DNA of 64,000 bases from Echinicola sp. 20G (lineage in GTDB: Bacteria; Bacteroidota; Bacteroidia; Cytophagales; Cyclobacteriaceae): NCBI RefSeq assembly GCF_015533855.1, contig NZ_AP024154.1:4594501-4658500 (forward strand). Direction: 5' to 3'. This document shows, in pieces, positions 1 to 9,647 of the stretch; the stretch's first letter is position 1, and each line of letters starts with the position of its first letter. The position numbers and the translations under genes were made by a program. The notes beneath the pieces are model-generated. The model ran no database searches, had not been told where the DNA came from, and saw only the letters and a program-made list of their open reading frames with translations.

Positions 1-848
1 TTAGGGCTTAGCTTAAAAGTTCTTGCAATCAGCCCATTGCTAAGCACAAGATTATCTTCTCCATTTTTAAACACTTCAGCCTTGGCGCTAGAATGATCAA
101 TTAGCCAATCATAGTTCGGCTGGGCAAGTGGCAGTTCCACCGCTTTTAGTTTACTTAATTTTCCAAGTAAGTATTCCCTAACTTCACTTTTCTGTTCAGC
201 CTTCTCTCCTACAAAATCACCTGGTTTGATCACTGGGGCTATTTCAAAAAATTCAATTTTTGGCTCTGCCCAAACTGCATGGTCACCACTCGGCCCATCT
301 CCTGCATCCTCAACAATAAGCTCCAGTACACCACCCTTGACATCTAAATCAATCGTTTTGGCGGCATCACCTTTTCGCATAATTCCACTCTGATAAATCT
401 CCTCTCCATTATGGACCAGTTTGAAAATGACGGATCCTTGATCCACCATACCATCCTGACCTTCCACACCAACAAACTGCTTTTTACTGGGTGTTACTTC
501 ATAAAAAATACGCTTCCCATCTGTCAATGGTATTGTTTTTATATTTTCTGACTCATAGTCAATCTTCGAATCATTCACTCCAATCTTGGCAGAAAAGTGA
601 CTTCCATTGTTCATTTTAATCTTAATGACCGAGTTGGAATGTACTCCTATGCCATCTGAAAAAGACTCCCCACCAATAGATAGCTCCTCTCCTGTTACTG
701 AACGGTTTTTCACAGGAGCAGCATAAGTTTGCTCACTCAGTGAAATATTCAAGTCCTGCAACGCCGTGTAAGTCTGGGCCTGAATGGTAAAACTCCCACC
801 AAACACCACAGCCAATAGCAGCAATGTCTGGAACAATTTCATTTTCAT
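1..848 (-). CDS. NPCBM-domain secreted enzyme, N-terminal part
   Basis: I translated this from the edge: 282 codons are open from the ATG at 848, and the frame runs off the left edge, so the C-terminal part is missing. Residues 1-25 are a signal peptide ending in QAQ. Residues about 28-205 form an NPCBM/NEW2 carbohydrate-binding module: GGESFSDGIGVHSNS near 59-73, FSAKIGVND near 85-93 and DHAVWAEPKI near 189-198 are its usual landmarks. From about residue 245 a second domain starts (NYDWLIDHSS, then LSNGLIARTFKLSP), resembling the start of alpha-galactosidase-like (GH36-type) proteins that follow NPCBM. It is the last visible gene of the operon starting at 6025, 28 bp after the sulfatase. The NPCBM call is solid; the catalytic family is a guess because the active site lies outside the window. 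Confidence 0.75.
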   Translation of the reverse strand, partial: MKMKLFQTLLLLAVVFGGSFTIQAQTYTALQDLNISLSEQTYAAPVKNRSVTGEELSIGGESFSDGIGVHSNSVIKIKMNNGSHFSAKIGVNDSKIDYESENIKTIPLTDGKRIFYEVTPSKKQFVGVEGQDGMVDQGSVIFKLVHNGEEIYQSGIMRKGDAAKTIDLDVKGGVLELIVEDAGDGPSGDHAVWAEPKIEFFEIAPVIKPGDFVGEKAEQKSEVREYLLGKLSKLKAVELPLAQPNYDWLIDHSSAKAEVFKNGEDNLVLSNGLIARTFKLSP

Positions 849-876
849 ATTATTCAAATTTATCTTATTCTTTATT

Positions 877-2379
877 TTAAAGCTCATTGGGATAGGGAAC
901 CGGTTTTCCAGTGGCTTTGATGGTCGGCATTTGTGCATCAGTATTCTTAAGGAGCTTGGTCATCAGCTGGGCCATTTCCATTGTTTTATCCAATTCCGTT
1001 TCACTTAAATCGGTGGATTCACTGATATCATTGCTTATGTTGAACAACTCCAGTTTTTGATCTACATGGTGATAGATCAATTTCCAGTCACCTTTTCTTA
1101 CCACACTATAAGGGGGATTATAATAAGTGTTGGGATAATGCCAAAGCAATGGTCTCTCTTGGGATGAAGTTTCACCTTTCAGCTTGTTGACAAAACTCTT
1201 TCCATCTATGCTTCCCTTTGCCGCTTTATTCATTCCAGCCATTTCAAGAAAGGTGGGAAAAATGTCTTCAATAATGACATATGCATCATTTACCATAGCT
1301 TGTTGTATCACTCCTGGCCACTTCACCAGAAGCGGTACCCGAATACCTCCCTCATATGGGCTGAGCTTATAGCCCCTCAAAGGTTTGTTCTGGGCCACCT
1401 GTTTGTGGGCGCCATTATCGGACATAAATACAATAATGGTGTTATCCGAAACCCCTAACTTTTCCAAATGATCCATAATGTCTCCCAGCGATTTGTCCAT
1501 TCCTTCAATCATGGTGGCATATGTCGCTTCTTGTTCACTAAGCCCTTGTTCGATGTATTTTTGATAGTAACGTTGGTCCTTTTCCCAAGGAGCATGAATC
1601 GCATAGTGGGACATATATAAGTAAAATGGCTGTGCTTCTTCCACTGACTTGCTGACTTCTTTCAAGGCCTCACGAGTCAAAGCTTCCGTCAAATAGATTT
1701 CTTGCCCATGGTATTTTTCCAAGTCAGGAATATCCCAAATGTGGTTTCCAGCATCTCTCCAATCAGCACTAAAATCATGGATTCCCAAATAACTCCCTGG
1801 ACCACCTGCGGCATGGCCACCAATATTTACCTGAAAACCTAAATTTAAAGGATCCTCCCCAGGGGTGCCCTCAGCGCCAAAATGCGCTTTGCCCACATGG
1901 ATTGTTTGGTATCCCCCTTCACTAAGGAGTGTGGGTAAAGTTTTGGCACTAATGGTATAAGGAACCGATGAATCAGGACTGAGTCCATTGACATTCCATT
2001 TGGGTGACTCCACATCCGGATTTTCAGTATCTGGAGATATATTTTTCTTTAAGGTCCAATTGGTCACCCGATGCCTGGCCGCGTTCATTCCTGTCATCAA
2101 ACTGATCCTTGAAGGGGAGCAAACCGCACTCGCATAGGCTTGGGTAAACTTCATCCCATCATGGGCCAATCGCTCCATATTGGGTGTAAGGTACCGCTTG
2201 TTCAATTCAGTCACTTCCTTAAAAAAAGGAACAGAAGTATCCTGCCAACCCATGTCATCCACAAAGAAAAAAACAATATTGGGTTGGCTCTTTTTCTTCC
2301 GTTGTTGGTTTTGGGCTTTACCTTCACAAAGTAAAAATACCATCGCCAAAAACAATAATAATGTACGTACTAACATCAT
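877..2379 (-). CDS. S1-family sulfatase (secreted)
   Basis: A formylglycine-dependent sulfatase that hydrolyses sulfate esters, probably from sulfated sugars. The 500-residue protein has a signal peptide (residues 1-23, ending KAQ). The metal-binding pair is Asp41-Asp42 in FFFVDDMG, and the modification motif is CSPSR at 87-91, where Cys87 would become formylglycine. SDNGAHK later supplies further metal and sulfate ligands. Length is normal for family S1. It lies 13 bp after the fucosidase gene and 28 bp before the NPCBM gene, so it belongs to the same operon. Acetylesterase, fucosidase and sulfatase together suggest stepwise trimming of an acetylated, sulfated, fucose- or galactose-containing glycan. 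The S1 subfamily and exact substrate cannot be read from sequence by eye. Confidence 0.92.
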   Translation of the reverse strand: MMLVRTLLLFLAMVFLLCEGKAQNQQRKKKSQPNIVFFFVDDMGWQDTSVPFFKEVTELNKRYLTPNMERLAHDGMKFTQAYASAVCSPSRISLMTGMNAARHRVTNWTLKKNISPDTENPDVESPKWNVNGLSPDSSVPYTISAKTLPTLLSEGGYQTIHVGKAHFGAEGTPGEDPLNLGFQVNIGGHAAGGPGSYLGIHDFSADWRDAGNHIWDIPDLEKYHGQEIYLTEALTREALKEVSKSVEEAQPFYLYMSHYAIHAPWEKDQRYYQKYIEQGLSEQEATYATMIEGMDKSLGDIMDHLEKLGVSDNTIIVFMSDNGAHKQVAQNKPLRGYKLSPYEGGIRVPLLVKWPGVIQQAMVNDAYVIIEDIFPTFLEMAGMNKAAKGSIDGKSFVNKLKGETSSQERPLLWHYPNTYYNPPYSVVRKGDWKLIYHHVDQKLELFNISNDISESTDLSETELDKTMEMAQLMTKLLKNTDAQMPTIKATGKPVPYPNEL

Positions 2380-2392
2380 ATTTTCTATATGC

Positions 2393-3448
2393 TTAAATAG
2401 AAAGCCTCTCCTTCAAGGACTTTAGCATTTCTACATCTTTTTCCCTCAGCCTGCCTTCCCTGTTGGGTGGACAATTAAGAATCAAAATATTATCATTGGC
2501 CGTGGCCTTTCGATAAAGTTTTTCAAGTTCATCCAAGGATTTCCAAACGGTATCTTGTGTATTGTAAAACCATCTCTGGCTCATACACACGGTAGATTCC
2601 CAGGGCATATAATAGGATTGACCTTCATGGGAAAATATTTTGGGGTCAACTTCTGCAGGAAGATAGGGATCTCCCAACCTAAAATCACTGGGAAAATACC
2701 GGATTGGGAACCCTTCTTTTTGTTCTTCAGGTTTAACAGGATGGTGGTCAGGATCATCGGGCAGCCCTATGGACCAATTGACACCTATTTGACAATCAGG
2801 CTCCCGCTGCTTTATGGCTTGATAAAGTGCTTTGATCGGCCATCTTGAATTTTCTTTCACCCATCCCCCGTCAAACCAAAACTCAACAAGCGAGGTATGT
2901 TTTTCTGTAATGTCAATCAACTCTTGGATCTGGTGGAGCATGTATTCATTGTAAGTACTGTCTTGGTCCGTCTCTTCCACATTCGGGTTGACTTTTTGGT
3001 CCCAAAGGGAGTAATATAATCCCAGGCCTATATCATATTTTTTACATGCTTTGGCCACTTCCTCAACCACATTGGTAGGATTGGGTGATGAGGCTACATC
3101 ATAAGTGGTCAATTCGCTGTCCCAAAGACAAAATCCTTCATGATGTTTGGTGATCAAAATCACATACTTCATCCCTGCTTCCTTTGCAGTCCTTATCCAT
3201 TGTTCCGCATCTATGTTGCTAGGATTATAACTTGAAGCTTCTTTTGAGCCATCCGTCCATTCCATATCATGAAAGGTATTCACCCCAAAGTGGATGAACA
3301 TGCCGTATTTTCGCTCTATCTGTGCCAGCTGAGTTTTACTTGGAGAGGTGGAAGGTAGGGGCATGATTTCCTTGTTTTCCTCTTTAGAATGCTGACAGCC
3401 AAAAGAAAAAGCTGAAACCAGTAGTAATCCTATAAGGTACTTTCTCAT
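2393..3448 (-). CDS. GH29 alpha-L-fucosidase, short lipoprotein form
   Basis: Predicted exo-acting alpha-L-fucosidase of family GH29, removing terminal L-fucose with retention. A lipoprotein signal ends at Cys18 (FSFGC), so it is probably anchored to a membrane and may be surface-exposed. Family landmarks are KYGMFIHFGVNTFHDMEW near 47-64, the substrate-binding ITKHHEGFCLWDS near 99-111 and FWFDGGW near 190-196, where Asp193 is the expected nucleophile. At 351 residues it is essentially the catalytic barrel alone, lacking the C-terminal beta-sandwich of typical members of about 450 residues or more. Its ATG overlaps the stop of the upstream propeller gene by 4 bases, indicating translational coupling. 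The larger GH29 at 20052-22295 is a distant second copy with extra modules. Confidence 0.9.
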   Translation of the reverse strand: MRKYLIGLLLVSAFSFGCQHSKEENKEIMPLPSTSPSKTQLAQIERKYGMFIHFGVNTFHDMEWTDGSKEASSYNPSNIDAEQWIRTAKEAGMKYVILITKHHEGFCLWDSELTTYDVASSPNPTNVVEEVAKACKKYDIGLGLYYSLWDQKVNPNVEETDQDSTYNEYMLHQIQELIDITEKHTSLVEFWFDGGWVKENSRWPIKALYQAIKQREPDCQIGVNWSIGLPDDPDHHPVKPEEQKEGFPIRYFPSDFRLGDPYLPAEVDPKIFSHEGQSYYMPWESTVCMSQRWFYNTQDTVWKSLDELEKLYRKATANDNILILNCPPNREGRLREKDVEMLKSLKERLSI

Positions 3449-4542
3449 TTTGAAGGTTTAATTGGAATTGTAACTATAAATGAGTCATTACCCTTCTTGC
3501 AGGCCAATAACAGCACTTGAATATCTCCATTCTCCCGATATACATTTGGTCGTTCCATTCGGTCTGGATTGAGCTCCCCCCCCTTTTTCATTGGAATTTC
3601 CTTTGGCATAATCTCAAATTCTTCGTTTTTATCCCAATGAATTCCATCATCTGAACTTACTAATCCAATAAAAGTATGAGCGTGGAAAATGCCGAAATAT
3701 TTACCCCGAAGATCATCATACCATAAGGACATATCTTCTGTATCCATATAATCAATCACCGGCTGATCCTGAATCACAAAGGGACCTGCGGGATGATTGC
3801 CTATTGCCAAAGCCTGATTTCTTGTAAAATTAGTATCATTCGGTTTGTCTCCTTTGACAATAAGATAGTATTTCCCATCCTTTCCCCTGTCGATTGCCGG
3901 ATTCACTGTCAATGTGGTGATCGGTCCCGATGGTTCTATCAATGGAGTATCCATGCGCTCCCAAGGGCCTGAAAGTGAATTCGCCACGGCAACGCCAGTT
4001 CTTTGATTGGGTCTTAAAATTTTCCAATTGGAATGTGTATAGCCGGTCAAACTTGTTTCCAGGAGTTCCTCTTCAGAATAGGCTATATTATCTCCTAAAT
4101 TTGTAGAGATATAGTACAAATAATACTTACCCTCAAAATACTTGATTTTAGGATTGTGGGCAGTGATGGCATCCCAGTAGCCTTTTCCTCTACCTTTCAG
4201 TACTGTTTCTTTATATGTCCACGGGCCTGAAGGTGAAGCAGAAACAGCATGAGCCACTTCTGAGTAAACCAGCCAGCCTGTAAATTTTGTATCCCTTGGC
4301 CATCTGGAGTAAAACAAATGATATTGATTGTCATCTCCTTTAATAATCGAGCCTCCCCAATTGAAATAGTCTTCCGAGCGAAAAATGTTACTTTCATCTA
4401 CTGGTTGGATTTTATCCCTGAACATAAAATCCTCATGAGTATCCTGGGCAATGACAGGAATGAAGCCTAATAATAAAACGATGAAAGTGGCTAGACCATT
4501 TTTATAATTGCTTAGGAAAACCTGCCCCTCTTTAAGTAGCAT
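3445..4542 (-). CDS. five-bladed beta-propeller glycosidase (GH43/GH117-like)
   Basis: A secreted 365-residue protein with a hydrophobic signal near residues 17-33 ending IAQ. Repeated propeller phrases, such as NQYHLFYSRWP, GYWDAITAHNPKIKYFEGKYYLYYISTN, SGPWERMDTPL, GKYYLIVKGD and GKYFGIFHAH, are typical of five-bladed glycosidases of the GH43/GH32/GH68/GH117 type, in which acidic residues in the central cavity catalyse. The exact family is not clear to me; GH117-like or an unassigned GH43-like clade are the main options. It lies 73 bp after the esterase gene and overlaps the next gene by 4 bases. The start gives a slightly long n-region, so an internal start is possible. In context it probably removes another side sugar or cleaves an oligosaccharide end. 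Confidence 0.75.
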   Translation of the reverse strand: MLLKEGQVFLSNYKNGLATFIVLLLGFIPVIAQDTHEDFMFRDKIQPVDESNIFRSEDYFNWGGSIIKGDDNQYHLFYSRWPRDTKFTGWLVYSEVAHAVSASPSGPWTYKETVLKGRGKGYWDAITAHNPKIKYFEGKYYLYYISTNLGDNIAYSEEELLETSLTGYTHSNWKILRPNQRTGVAVANSLSGPWERMDTPLIEPSGPITTLTVNPAIDRGKDGKYYLIVKGDKPNDTNFTRNQALAIGNHPAGPFVIQDQPVIDYMDTEDMSLWYDDLRGKYFGIFHAHTFIGLVSSDDGIHWDKNEEFEIMPKEIPMKKGGELNPDRMERPNVYRENGDIQVLLLACKKGNDSFIVTIPIKPSK

Positions 4543-4615
4543 AAGTCGTTGATTGAGTGAGAATGAAATAGGAATAATTTATTGTCTGTCTGCTTAAGAA
4601 CTTTAAACATTTATT

Positions 4616-6025
4616 TTATTTAAGCTCCCAGTCATCGGTTCTGAAAGCAGATGCGGGTAAGCCATCTTGATTGAAAAGATTGGGCAGGGCAATATCAGAG
4701 AAGGCAAACCTCACCGCAACAGGTGCTTTGACCTCTTTGGAACTTAAAACTACTTGACTGCCCTCAATTTTTGCTTTGGCTGGATAAAACTTCCGGTCTT
4801 CTCCTGCAATATAGAATTCGAGTACATCTTTTCCTTTTGCAAGCAAGCCTCCCTCTGCATGATCAAAATGGACAATAATTTTCTTATTGTCTACCTCCAT
4901 ACTACTAAAAACAGGGCCACTTGGCTCAATATGCTCTACCCCATAGGTTTTTGCCAAAGCCCATAAAGCAAGTCTTCTTCCTACTTCCTGTTTGTTTCCA
5001 GGGTGAATATTTTTCAAATTACCAATGTCATTGGTAACCACCATACCTGTATTGGCTACTTTCTGCATGGTCTTTAACTGGGCATCCCTTACCACTGCAG
5101 GTTCCAAGTCTTCCAAATCGTTGTTGTTATAGTCAAAGGGAGCTATCTGTACATAATAAAATGGCAAATCAGCATTTCCCCAGGCCTTTCGCCACGCATT
5201 GATCATCATAGGGAATGTCTCATAATAAAAATCGGCATTTTGTCTGTTAGACTCCCCTTGGTACCAAAGGTATCCTGCAATGTCAAAAGGAACCAAAGGG
5301 TTGATCATCGCATTATAAGCTGATCCAGGTGTTTTGGAGTACCATTGATTTTCCGCTATATGCTCCGCGGCATCATTTAACAATTCAGGCTTATCCACTA
5401 ATCCTAAAGGTGACCAGATTTCTACGGGAGTACCTCCCCAGCTACTATTGATTAAGCCGATGGGCACCCCCAATTCTTCCAGAAGTTCACGGCCAAAAAA
5501 GTACCCTACGGCACTGAAAGATCGCATACTTTCAGGAGTACAAACTGACCATTCCCCCGGCGTGTTATCTTGCAAAGTTTCTGAATTGTGTCTTGGCACG
5601 CTAAAAAAACGAATATTAGGATAGTTGGCTGCTTTTACCTCCTCTTCTGCATTGTCAAAGCCATTGTTGGCACTCCATTGCATATTGGACTGGCCAGAGC
5701 AAAGCCAAACTTCTCCGATCAGGATATTTTTTAAAACAATCTCTTGATGCCCTTTAATACTTACTGTAAATGGGCCTCCATAACTGGGCGTGGGCAGTTC
5801 CACTGACCATTTTCCTTGATTTACTGTGGTTTCTACTGGCTTATTATTCCAAGACCCGGTCACCGTAATTTTTTCAGTGGTCTGTGTACTCCAACCCCAA
5901 ATGGTTGCATTGGAATTTTGCTGAAGTACCATGTTATCAGATAGAATGGAGGGCAACCAGATTTCACTTTTTGCCTGTAAAGCCAAGTGGAACACCACAA
6001 TGGTAAACAATAGCCTTTTCATCAT
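4616..6025 (-). CDS. sialate O-acetylesterase-like carbohydrate esterase
   Basis: SASA/SGNH-type esterase expected to remove O-acetyl groups from sugars. Residues 1-20 form a signal peptide. A beta-sandwich region (LPSILSDNMVLQQNSNATIWGW) precedes the catalytic domain, with the block-I serine in GQSNMQW (Ser113), then SSWGGTPVEIW and YLWYQGESNRQNADFY, all typical of 9-O-acetylesterase homologues. The length of 469 residues is usual. It is the first gene of the five-gene minus-strand operon that continues off the left edge. Many Bacteroidota use this family on acetylated plant or algal glycans rather than on sialic acid, so sialate should be read as a family name only. Confidence 0.88.
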   Translation of the reverse strand: MMKRLLFTIVVFHLALQAKSEIWLPSILSDNMVLQQNSNATIWGWSTQTTEKITVTGSWNNKPVETTVNQGKWSVELPTPSYGGPFTVSIKGHQEIVLKNILIGEVWLCSGQSNMQWSANNGFDNAEEEVKAANYPNIRFFSVPRHNSETLQDNTPGEWSVCTPESMRSFSAVGYFFGRELLEELGVPIGLINSSWGGTPVEIWSPLGLVDKPELLNDAAEHIAENQWYSKTPGSAYNAMINPLVPFDIAGYLWYQGESNRQNADFYYETFPMMINAWRKAWGNADLPFYYVQIAPFDYNNNDLEDLEPAVVRDAQLKTMQKVANTGMVVTNDIGNLKNIHPGNKQEVGRRLALWALAKTYGVEHIEPSGPVFSSMEVDNKKIIVHFDHAEGGLLAKGKDVLEFYIAGEDRKFYPAKAKIEGSQVVLSSKEVKAPVAVRFAFSDIALPNLFNQDGLPASAFRTDDWELK

Positions 6026-6475
6026 TTTGGGAGTAATAAGAGTGACATCAATAATTTAACTTGATTTTTTACCAAGAATAAACTTTTAAAAGCTTTCTGT
6101 TTATTTTCAAAACACTCTCAAATAACACAAAAACAACTTCATTTCCTAAAAATTCAATCAATTATCTTATGTGACTCTATTTTAATATTAGTAAACTAAT
6201 CATGATAAAACTTATTTAAACACCTAGAAATTTTACTAATGGTAAAAAAAACATTAAACCTACTCCATTAGATTTTAAATTGAAAAATCCGTAAAAATAA
6301 GTAAGTGGTCAATCAAATTTTATTCAACGAATTACTCCTCTGATCCGTTTTAAGTATAATCGCTCGATTTCTTAAACCGAGAAAATCCCACTAAAAGAAA
6401 AATTGACCAGTATCATCATTTCGGCTAAGCTCGATGTATTTAAGAATTACCCCGACTAATTATTACCAAAGAATA
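6026..6475. other. AT-rich divergent intergenic region
   Basis: No coding sequence is supported here. It separates the minus-strand glycan operon from the plus-strand Rossmann-fold gene and must hold both promoters. Two short inverted repeats are visible: ATTAGT-AA-ACTAAT at 6187-6200, and TTTTAC-TAATG-GTAAAA at 6231-6247. Either could be an operator for the glycan operon, whose start codon is about 160-200 bp away. I found no clear TAnnTTTG -7 box on either strand. The six-copy palindrome seen at 12075-22490 is not present here. Confidence 0.5.
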
Positions 6476-7144
6476 ATGAACATAAAAGCAATTATTACAG
6501 GATCAACCGGCATGGTGGGTCGTGCCGTACTTCTTGAATGTCTTGACCACCCTAGTGTAGTACAAATCTTGGTCATCAATAGAACTCCGCTCGGGATCAC
6601 CCACCCCAAACTCAAAGAAATAGTTCTTGAGGGTTTTTATGACCTTAGTCAAATTGAAGAGGAGCTTAAAGGATACAATGCCTGCTTTTATTGCTTAGGA
6701 ACCTCTGCTTTGGGCATGAATAAAGAAGACTACACCAAAGTTACTTATCAAATGACCAAGGTCTTTGCAGACACCTTACATCGACTCAACCCGGAAAGTA
6801 TTTTCAATTATGTTTCTGGCGCAGGAACGGATAGTTCTGAAAGTGGACGCATGATGTGGGCCAGAGTGAAAGGTAAAACAGAAAACATGATCTTGAACCA
6901 TGGATTTAAAGATGCCTATGCATTTAGGCCAGGTGTCATTTTGCCCGAAAAAGGGATCCAATCCAAAACAGGTTGGTACAACACCATGTATGCTATCACC
7001 AAACCCTTATTTCCTTTTCTAAAGAAATTATCATCAGTGACCACGACCACCAATGTAGGTAAAGCCATGATTGAAGTTAGCCTCTACCCATACCCTAAAA
7101 AAATCCTTGAGAACAAATATATTAATGATATAGCTAAAAGTTAG
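6476..7144 (+). CDS. NAD(P)-binding Rossmann-fold (atypical SDR) protein
   Basis: A cytoplasmic protein of 222 residues from the ATG at 6476; an in-frame ATG at 6434 would add 14 residues that do not resemble the family start. ITGSTGMVGRAVLLECL at the N-terminus is the dinucleotide-binding glycine-rich loop of atypical short-chain dehydrogenases (NAD(P)H-binding or HTATIP2-like family). NYVSGAGTDSSESGRMMWARVKGKTENMI in the middle matches the region after strand 4-5 in those proteins, with Lys in place of the usual YxxxK pair. Substrate is unknown. It is monocistronic, followed by a bidirectional terminator and the convergent PEP synthase gene. Confidence 0.8.
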   Translation: MNIKAIITGSTGMVGRAVLLECLDHPSVVQILVINRTPLGITHPKLKEIVLEGFYDLSQIEEELKGYNACFYCLGTSALGMNKEDYTKVTYQMTKVFADTLHRLNPESIFNYVSGAGTDSSESGRMMWARVKGKTENMILNHGFKDAYAFRPGVILPEKGIQSKTGWYNTMYAITKPLFPFLKKLSSVTTTTNVGKAMIEVSLYPYPKKILENKYINDIAKS

Positions 7145-7150
7145 TTACAT

Positions 7151-7182
7151 CAAAAACGGGAGTTAAAATCTCCCGCTTTTTA
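7151..7182. terminator. bidirectional intrinsic terminator
   Basis: CGGGAG (7157-7162) and CTCCCG (7170-7175) form a 6-bp GC-rich stem with a 7-nt loop. It is flanked by AAAAA on the left and C-TTTTT on the right, so it has a T-tract in both reading directions. It lies between the convergent genes ending at 7144 (+) and 7209 (-) and can serve both. Confidence 0.8.
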
Positions 7183-7208
7183 TTGTACTGAAGAAATGCT
7201 TGATTTAT

Positions 7209-9647
7209 TTAAACTGCCTTTTTGCTTTCTGCTTGGTAAACGGCCTGAATGGTTTTGGAAATAGCATCAGGAGTAATGCTGATGGTATCAATCCCTTCTT
7301 TTACCAAGAAATCCGTAAACTCCGGAAAATCGGAAGCACCTTGACCACAAAGCCCCACCTTTACGTTATTTCTTTTTGCAGCAGCAATAAGCATCCTGAT
7401 CATAGTCTTCACGGCTTGGTGCTTTTCATCATACAAATGAGCCACCAAAGAAGAGTCACGGTCTATGCCCAATGTGAGCTGGGTCAAATCATTGGAGCCA
7501 ATGGAAAACCCATCAATATGTTTGGCAAATTCATCCGCAAGGATGATATTGGAAGGAACCTCTGCCATCATATAGACCTTTAGATTATTTTTCTTCTGTT
7601 CCAAGCCTTGCTTCTTCATCACTGCTTTGACTTTCACCAATTCCTCCACAGTACGACAAAAAGGAATCATTAAGATCACATTATCCAAACCCATCCCTTC
7701 CCTGACCTTTTTGATTGCCTGGCACTCCAAGCTAAAGGCAGGCTTAAATTTCTCTGAATAATAACGGGAGGCACCTCTCCAGCCAATCATAGGATTTTCT
7801 TCCACTGGCTCAAAATAATTCCCTCCAAATAGGTTAAAGTACTCATTGCTCTTGAAGTCTGAGAACCTCACCACAACCGGTTGCGGATAAAATGCAGCTG
7901 CTATTTTTGCAATCCCAAAAGAAAGCTTCTCAATAAAATAATCCTCCTCTGAATCATAAGCACTGATTAGTTGGTATATTTTTTCCGAAAGTTTCTCATC
8001 ATTCATTTCCCGATGGTTTAGCAGGGCTAGAGGGTGAACTTTAATATAATTATTGATGATAAACTCCAACCTGGCCAAGCCAACCCCGCTGTGCGGATAT
8101 TGGGCATACTTGAATGCACTGGATGGCGAACCAATGTTAAACATAACAGGGGTACTCACTTTAGGGAGGCTTTCCAAATCCAAAATTTCCTCCCTGTAAT
8201 TCAGGTGCCCTTTATACACTTTACCTACTTCCCCTTCTGCACAAGAAACAGTTACCGTCAGGTTAGGTGTCAATATTTCCGTAGCATTTCCACAACCCAC
8301 AATTGCTGGCACCCCTAACTCCCTGGCCACAATTGCTGCATGGCAGGTTCTACCTCCTTTATTGGTAATAATGCCAGAAACCTTTTTCATCACTGGCTCC
8401 CAGTCGGGATCGGTCATATCTGTTACCAACACATCTCCCCGCTTCACCTTATGAATCAAATCATGGCATTCATCATGTTCACCTACTACAAACACTTTTC
8501 CGGCTGCAATCCCATCACCCACTGCAATTCCTTTAAGCAATACCCTGGAGCTATCTTCTTTTTCATCTAAATGGAATAGCTTAACATCTGAATGCTTTTT
8601 AGAGGAATGGATGGTCTCTGGCCTTGATTGAACTATGAATAATTCTCCACTTTGTCCATCCAAGGCCCATTCCACATCCATAGGACACCATCTATTGTGC
8701 ACCGCACTATAGTGATCTTCTATCACGCATACCCACTTGGCCAACTGTAGGATATGTTCATCATTTAAACAGAATTTTCTTTGTCTCTCAGGACCAACCG
8801 GGCAAACCTCTACCCTCTTTCCTGACGCCGTAGAGTAAACCATTTGTTTATCCTTCGATCCCAATTGCTTTTCTATAATCGCAGGAAAGCCGGCTTTAAG
8901 TTTAGGTTTATGGACCAAAAATTCATCCGGTTTTACAGCTCCTTGCACCACCATTTCCCCTAATCCATAGGATCCATTGATCATGACCACATCTTTAAAG
9001 CCCGATTCAGTATCCAAAGAAAATGCAACACCTGATGCACCCAAATCAGATCTCACCATTTTTTGAACACAAACAGCAATCCCCACTTTTAGGTCGTGAT
9101 AGTTGCGCTTTCGCCTATAGCTAATGGCTCTTTCAGTAAACAGAGAAGCAAAGCATTTTTTAATACTTAAAATCAGGTCTTCTACCCCTCTTACATTTAA
9201 ATAGGTATCCTGCTGGCCTGCAAATGAAGCATCTGGCAAGTCTTCAGCGGTAGCAGATGACCTTACAGCCACATCGGCCATTTCAACCCCATATGTAGAG
9301 GACAAATTGAAGTAAGCTTCTTCAATAATCCCCTGCAAAGTAGCTGACATAGTCGCTTCTGAGATCGTCTTTCTGATCAATTGCGCTTTTTGACCTAATG
9401 AGATCAAATCATCCACATCAATAGTCGCTAATATCAACTCTATCTCTTCTCTGATATTTCCTTCTTCCAAAAATTGATAGTAAGCATCTACAGTAACAAT
9501 AAAACCTTCCGGTACCTTCACGCCTTTTTCAGTCAGGTTTTTTAACATCTCACCAAGGGAAGCATTCTTGCCCCCTACTTTTTGGATGTCTTTGATACCC
9601 ACTGAACTTAACAATTTAACTAGAGAACTATCAATTAGAGATTTCAT
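7209..9647 (-). CDS. ppsA: phosphoenolpyruvate synthase
   Basis: Converts pyruvate, ATP and water to PEP, AMP and phosphate, the entry to gluconeogenesis. The protein has 812 residues, close to the usual 790-800. The N-terminal ATP-grasp domain carries VGGKNASLGEM near 24-34 and AVRSSATAEDLPDASFAGQQDTYL near 127-150. The swivelling phosphohistidine domain carries GGRTCHAAIV, with His436 as the expected phosphorylated residue. The C-terminal PEP/pyruvate TIM barrel ends with IGSNDLTQLTLGIDRDS and GLCGQGASDFPEF, containing the catalytic Cys. It appears to be transcribed alone, with a long upstream leader and the shared terminator at 7157-7181. A gluconeogenic enzyme fits growth on sugars and acids released from polysaccharides, but nothing ties it to the neighbouring clusters. 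Confidence 0.97.
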   Translation of the reverse strand: MKSLIDSSLVKLLSSVGIKDIQKVGGKNASLGEMLKNLTEKGVKVPEGFIVTVDAYYQFLEEGNIREEIELILATIDVDDLISLGQKAQLIRKTISEATMSATLQGIIEEAYFNLSSTYGVEMADVAVRSSATAEDLPDASFAGQQDTYLNVRGVEDLILSIKKCFASLFTERAISYRRKRNYHDLKVGIAVCVQKMVRSDLGASGVAFSLDTESGFKDVVMINGSYGLGEMVVQGAVKPDEFLVHKPKLKAGFPAIIEKQLGSKDKQMVYSTASGKRVEVCPVGPERQRKFCLNDEHILQLAKWVCVIEDHYSAVHNRWCPMDVEWALDGQSGELFIVQSRPETIHSSKKHSDVKLFHLDEKEDSSRVLLKGIAVGDGIAAGKVFVVGEHDECHDLIHKVKRGDVLVTDMTDPDWEPVMKKVSGIITNKGGRTCHAAIVARELGVPAIVGCGNATEILTPNLTVTVSCAEGEVGKVYKGHLNYREEILDLESLPKVSTPVMFNIGSPSSAFKYAQYPHSGVGLARLEFIINNYIKVHPLALLNHREMNDEKLSEKIYQLISAYDSEEDYFIEKLSFGIAKIAAAFYPQPVVVRFSDFKSNEYFNLFGGNYFEPVEENPMIGWRGASRYYSEKFKPAFSLECQAIKKVREGMGLDNVILMIPFCRTVEELVKVKAVMKKQGLEQKKNNLKVYMMAEVPSNIILADEFAKHIDGFSIGSNDLTQLTLGIDRDSSLVAHLYDEKHQAVKTMIRMLIAAAKRNNVKVGLCGQGASDFPEFTDFLVKEGIDTISITPDAISKTIQAVYQAESKKAV

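Noticed and set aside
6231..6247. TTTTAC-TAATG-GTAAAA palindrome as a copy of the main operator
   Set aside because: Arms and spacer differ from TTTTC-N7-GAAAA and only one copy exists; kept only as a note in the intergenic entry.
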